6,269 nucleotides of DNA, from contig CANJWU010000071.1 in the NCBI GenBank assembly GCA_947478655.1, forward strand, positions 1 to 6,269. Reading direction: 5' to 3'. A program made the translations under genes and the position numbers. Position 1 is the first letter of the stretch. Every line of letters begins with the position of its first letter. This document shows, piece after piece, positions 5,865 through 6,269 of the stretch. Below the pieces are notes generated by a model. That model saw only the letters and a program-made list of their open reading frames with translations, ran no database searches and was not told the DNA's origin. Source of the DNA: Sphingobacteriales bacterium. Lineage in GTDB: Bacteria; Bacteroidota; Bacteroidia; Sphingobacteriales; Sphingobacteriaceae.

Positions 5865-5898
5865 CAAAATTATGATATTTAAAACAAAAGAAACCAAA
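5865..5898 (-). promoter_or_regulatory. Candidate promoter of the omega-amidase gene, inside the transporter gene
   Basis: On the minus strand, TTTG (5898-5895) and TAATTTTG (5872-5865) are 22 bp apart, matching the Bacteroidota -33/-7 pattern (TTTG, 17-23 bp, TAnnTTTG). The -7 box ends 3 bp before the ATG at 5861, which implies a leaderless transcript. The element covers the start codon and first nine codons of the divergent transporter. It is supported by consensus match and position only. Confidence 0.45.
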
Positions 5899-6269
5899 CT
5901 ATTCATCATTTTAGCTAGTTTTTTTATTGCCAATGCCATCATTGCAGAATTTATTGGGGTTAAGATATTTTCTGTAGAAGGAACCTTAGGTTTAATTCCT
6001 TTAGATATCAGTTTATTTGGCATTGAGCATTTATCCTTGAACATGTCGGCGGGCGTATTAAATTGGCCCATTGTATTTATCATGACCGATTTAATCAACG
6101 AGTATTTTGGTAAAAAAGGAGTGAAGACCTTGTCTTATATTGCCGTAACCATGATTGCTTATGGATTTTTAACCGTGTATGCATCTATTCAATTAATGCC
6201 TGCTAATTTTTGGATTAGTAAACAATTAAGCAATGGGATGTTGATTGATATGAATTTGGCTTATAATTC
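5872..6269 (+). CDS. yhhQ: Queuosine-precursor transporter (YhhQ/VUT family, DUF165), N-terminal part, runs off right edge
   Basis: This integral inner-membrane protein probably takes up 7-deazaguanine queuosine precursors (preQ0/preQ1) for tRNA modification. From the ATG at 5872, 132 codons stay open to the window end, so roughly the C-terminal half is missing. Hydrophobic segments lie at about 10-30, 60-72 and 86-107. The family-diagnostic TDLINEYFGKKGVK (72-85) follows the second, and the first contains NAIIAEFIGVKIF. The longer loop at 33-55 is common in Bacteroidota members. No alternative upstream ATG, GTG or TTG exists: the in-frame codons back to a stop at 5854-5856 are ATT, AAA, CTC, ATT and TCC. 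The start is only 10 bp from the divergent amidase start, so its own promoter must lie inside the amidase gene. A weak TACCTTTA at 5844-5851 is the nearest candidate. Confidence 0.93.
   Translation, partial: MIFKTKETKLFIILASFFIANAIIAEFIGVKIFSVEGTLGLIPLDISLFGIEHLSLNMSAGVLNWPIVFIMTDLINEYFGKKGVKTLSYIAVTMIAYGFLTVYASIQLMPANFWISKQLSNGMLIDMNLAYN

Noticed and set aside
5862..6098. A 79-residue N-terminal extension of the omega-amidase frame up to an ATG at 6098.
   Set aside because: It is antisense to the well-supported transporter gene, shows no nitrilase-family similarity, and the ATG at 5861 gives the expected family N-terminus.

Overview
The window looks like AT-rich chromosomal DNA from a Bacteroidota bacterium. 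The protein sequences are of Bacteroidota type, start codons sit behind A/T-only leaders without Shine-Dalgarno sequences, and exact matches to the Bacteroidota -7 promoter box (TAnnTTTG) lie just upstream of two transcription units. A more precise placement (for example Chitinophagia or Sphingobacteriia) cannot be supported from the sequence alone. I see no rRNA, tRNA, mobile element, phage or CRISPR signal, and no gene-free stretch over 300 bases.

Positions 1-3672 form a divergent gene cluster for the lower kynurenine (tryptophan/3-hydroxyanthranilate) catabolic route. Leftward are 3-hydroxyanthranilate 3,4-dioxygenase (389-913) and, 3 bp downstream, the N-terminal part of 2-amino-3-carboxymuconate-6-semialdehyde decarboxylase (ACMSD), which runs off the left edge. 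Rightward are a short-chain dehydrogenase/reductase (SDR) with a degenerate active site (1013-1801), 2-aminomuconate-6-semialdehyde dehydrogenase (1811-3250) and a RidA-type 2-aminomuconate deaminase (3256-3672). Together these convert 3-hydroxyanthranilate via ACMS, 2-aminomuconate semialdehyde and 2-aminomuconate to 4-oxalocrotonate. The SDR has no assigned step. The two arms are separated by a 99-bp divergent regulatory region (914-1012), which holds a perfect 10-bp inverted repeat and candidate promoters in both directions.

Positions 3677-5109 continue the rightward run with an alpha/beta hydrolase and a PlsC-like acyltransferase. The two overlap by ATGA and are probably functionally paired. 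They sit only 4 bp behind the deaminase, so they may be co-transcribed with the kynurenine genes, but their chemistry points to acyl/lipid metabolism.

Positions 5106-6269 hold a leftward omega-amidase of the YafV/NIT2 nitrilase group and a rightward, truncated queuosine-precursor transporter of the YhhQ/VUT family. The omega-amidase converges on the acyltransferase so tightly that the two stop codons share TTAA. Its start is only 10 bp from the start of the transporter, so their promoters must lie inside each other's coding sequence.

The observations most worth follow-up are the catalytically divergent SDR inside a catabolic operon, the inverted repeat in the shared kynurenine control region, and the apparent leaderless or near-leaderless starts at 1013 and 5861.
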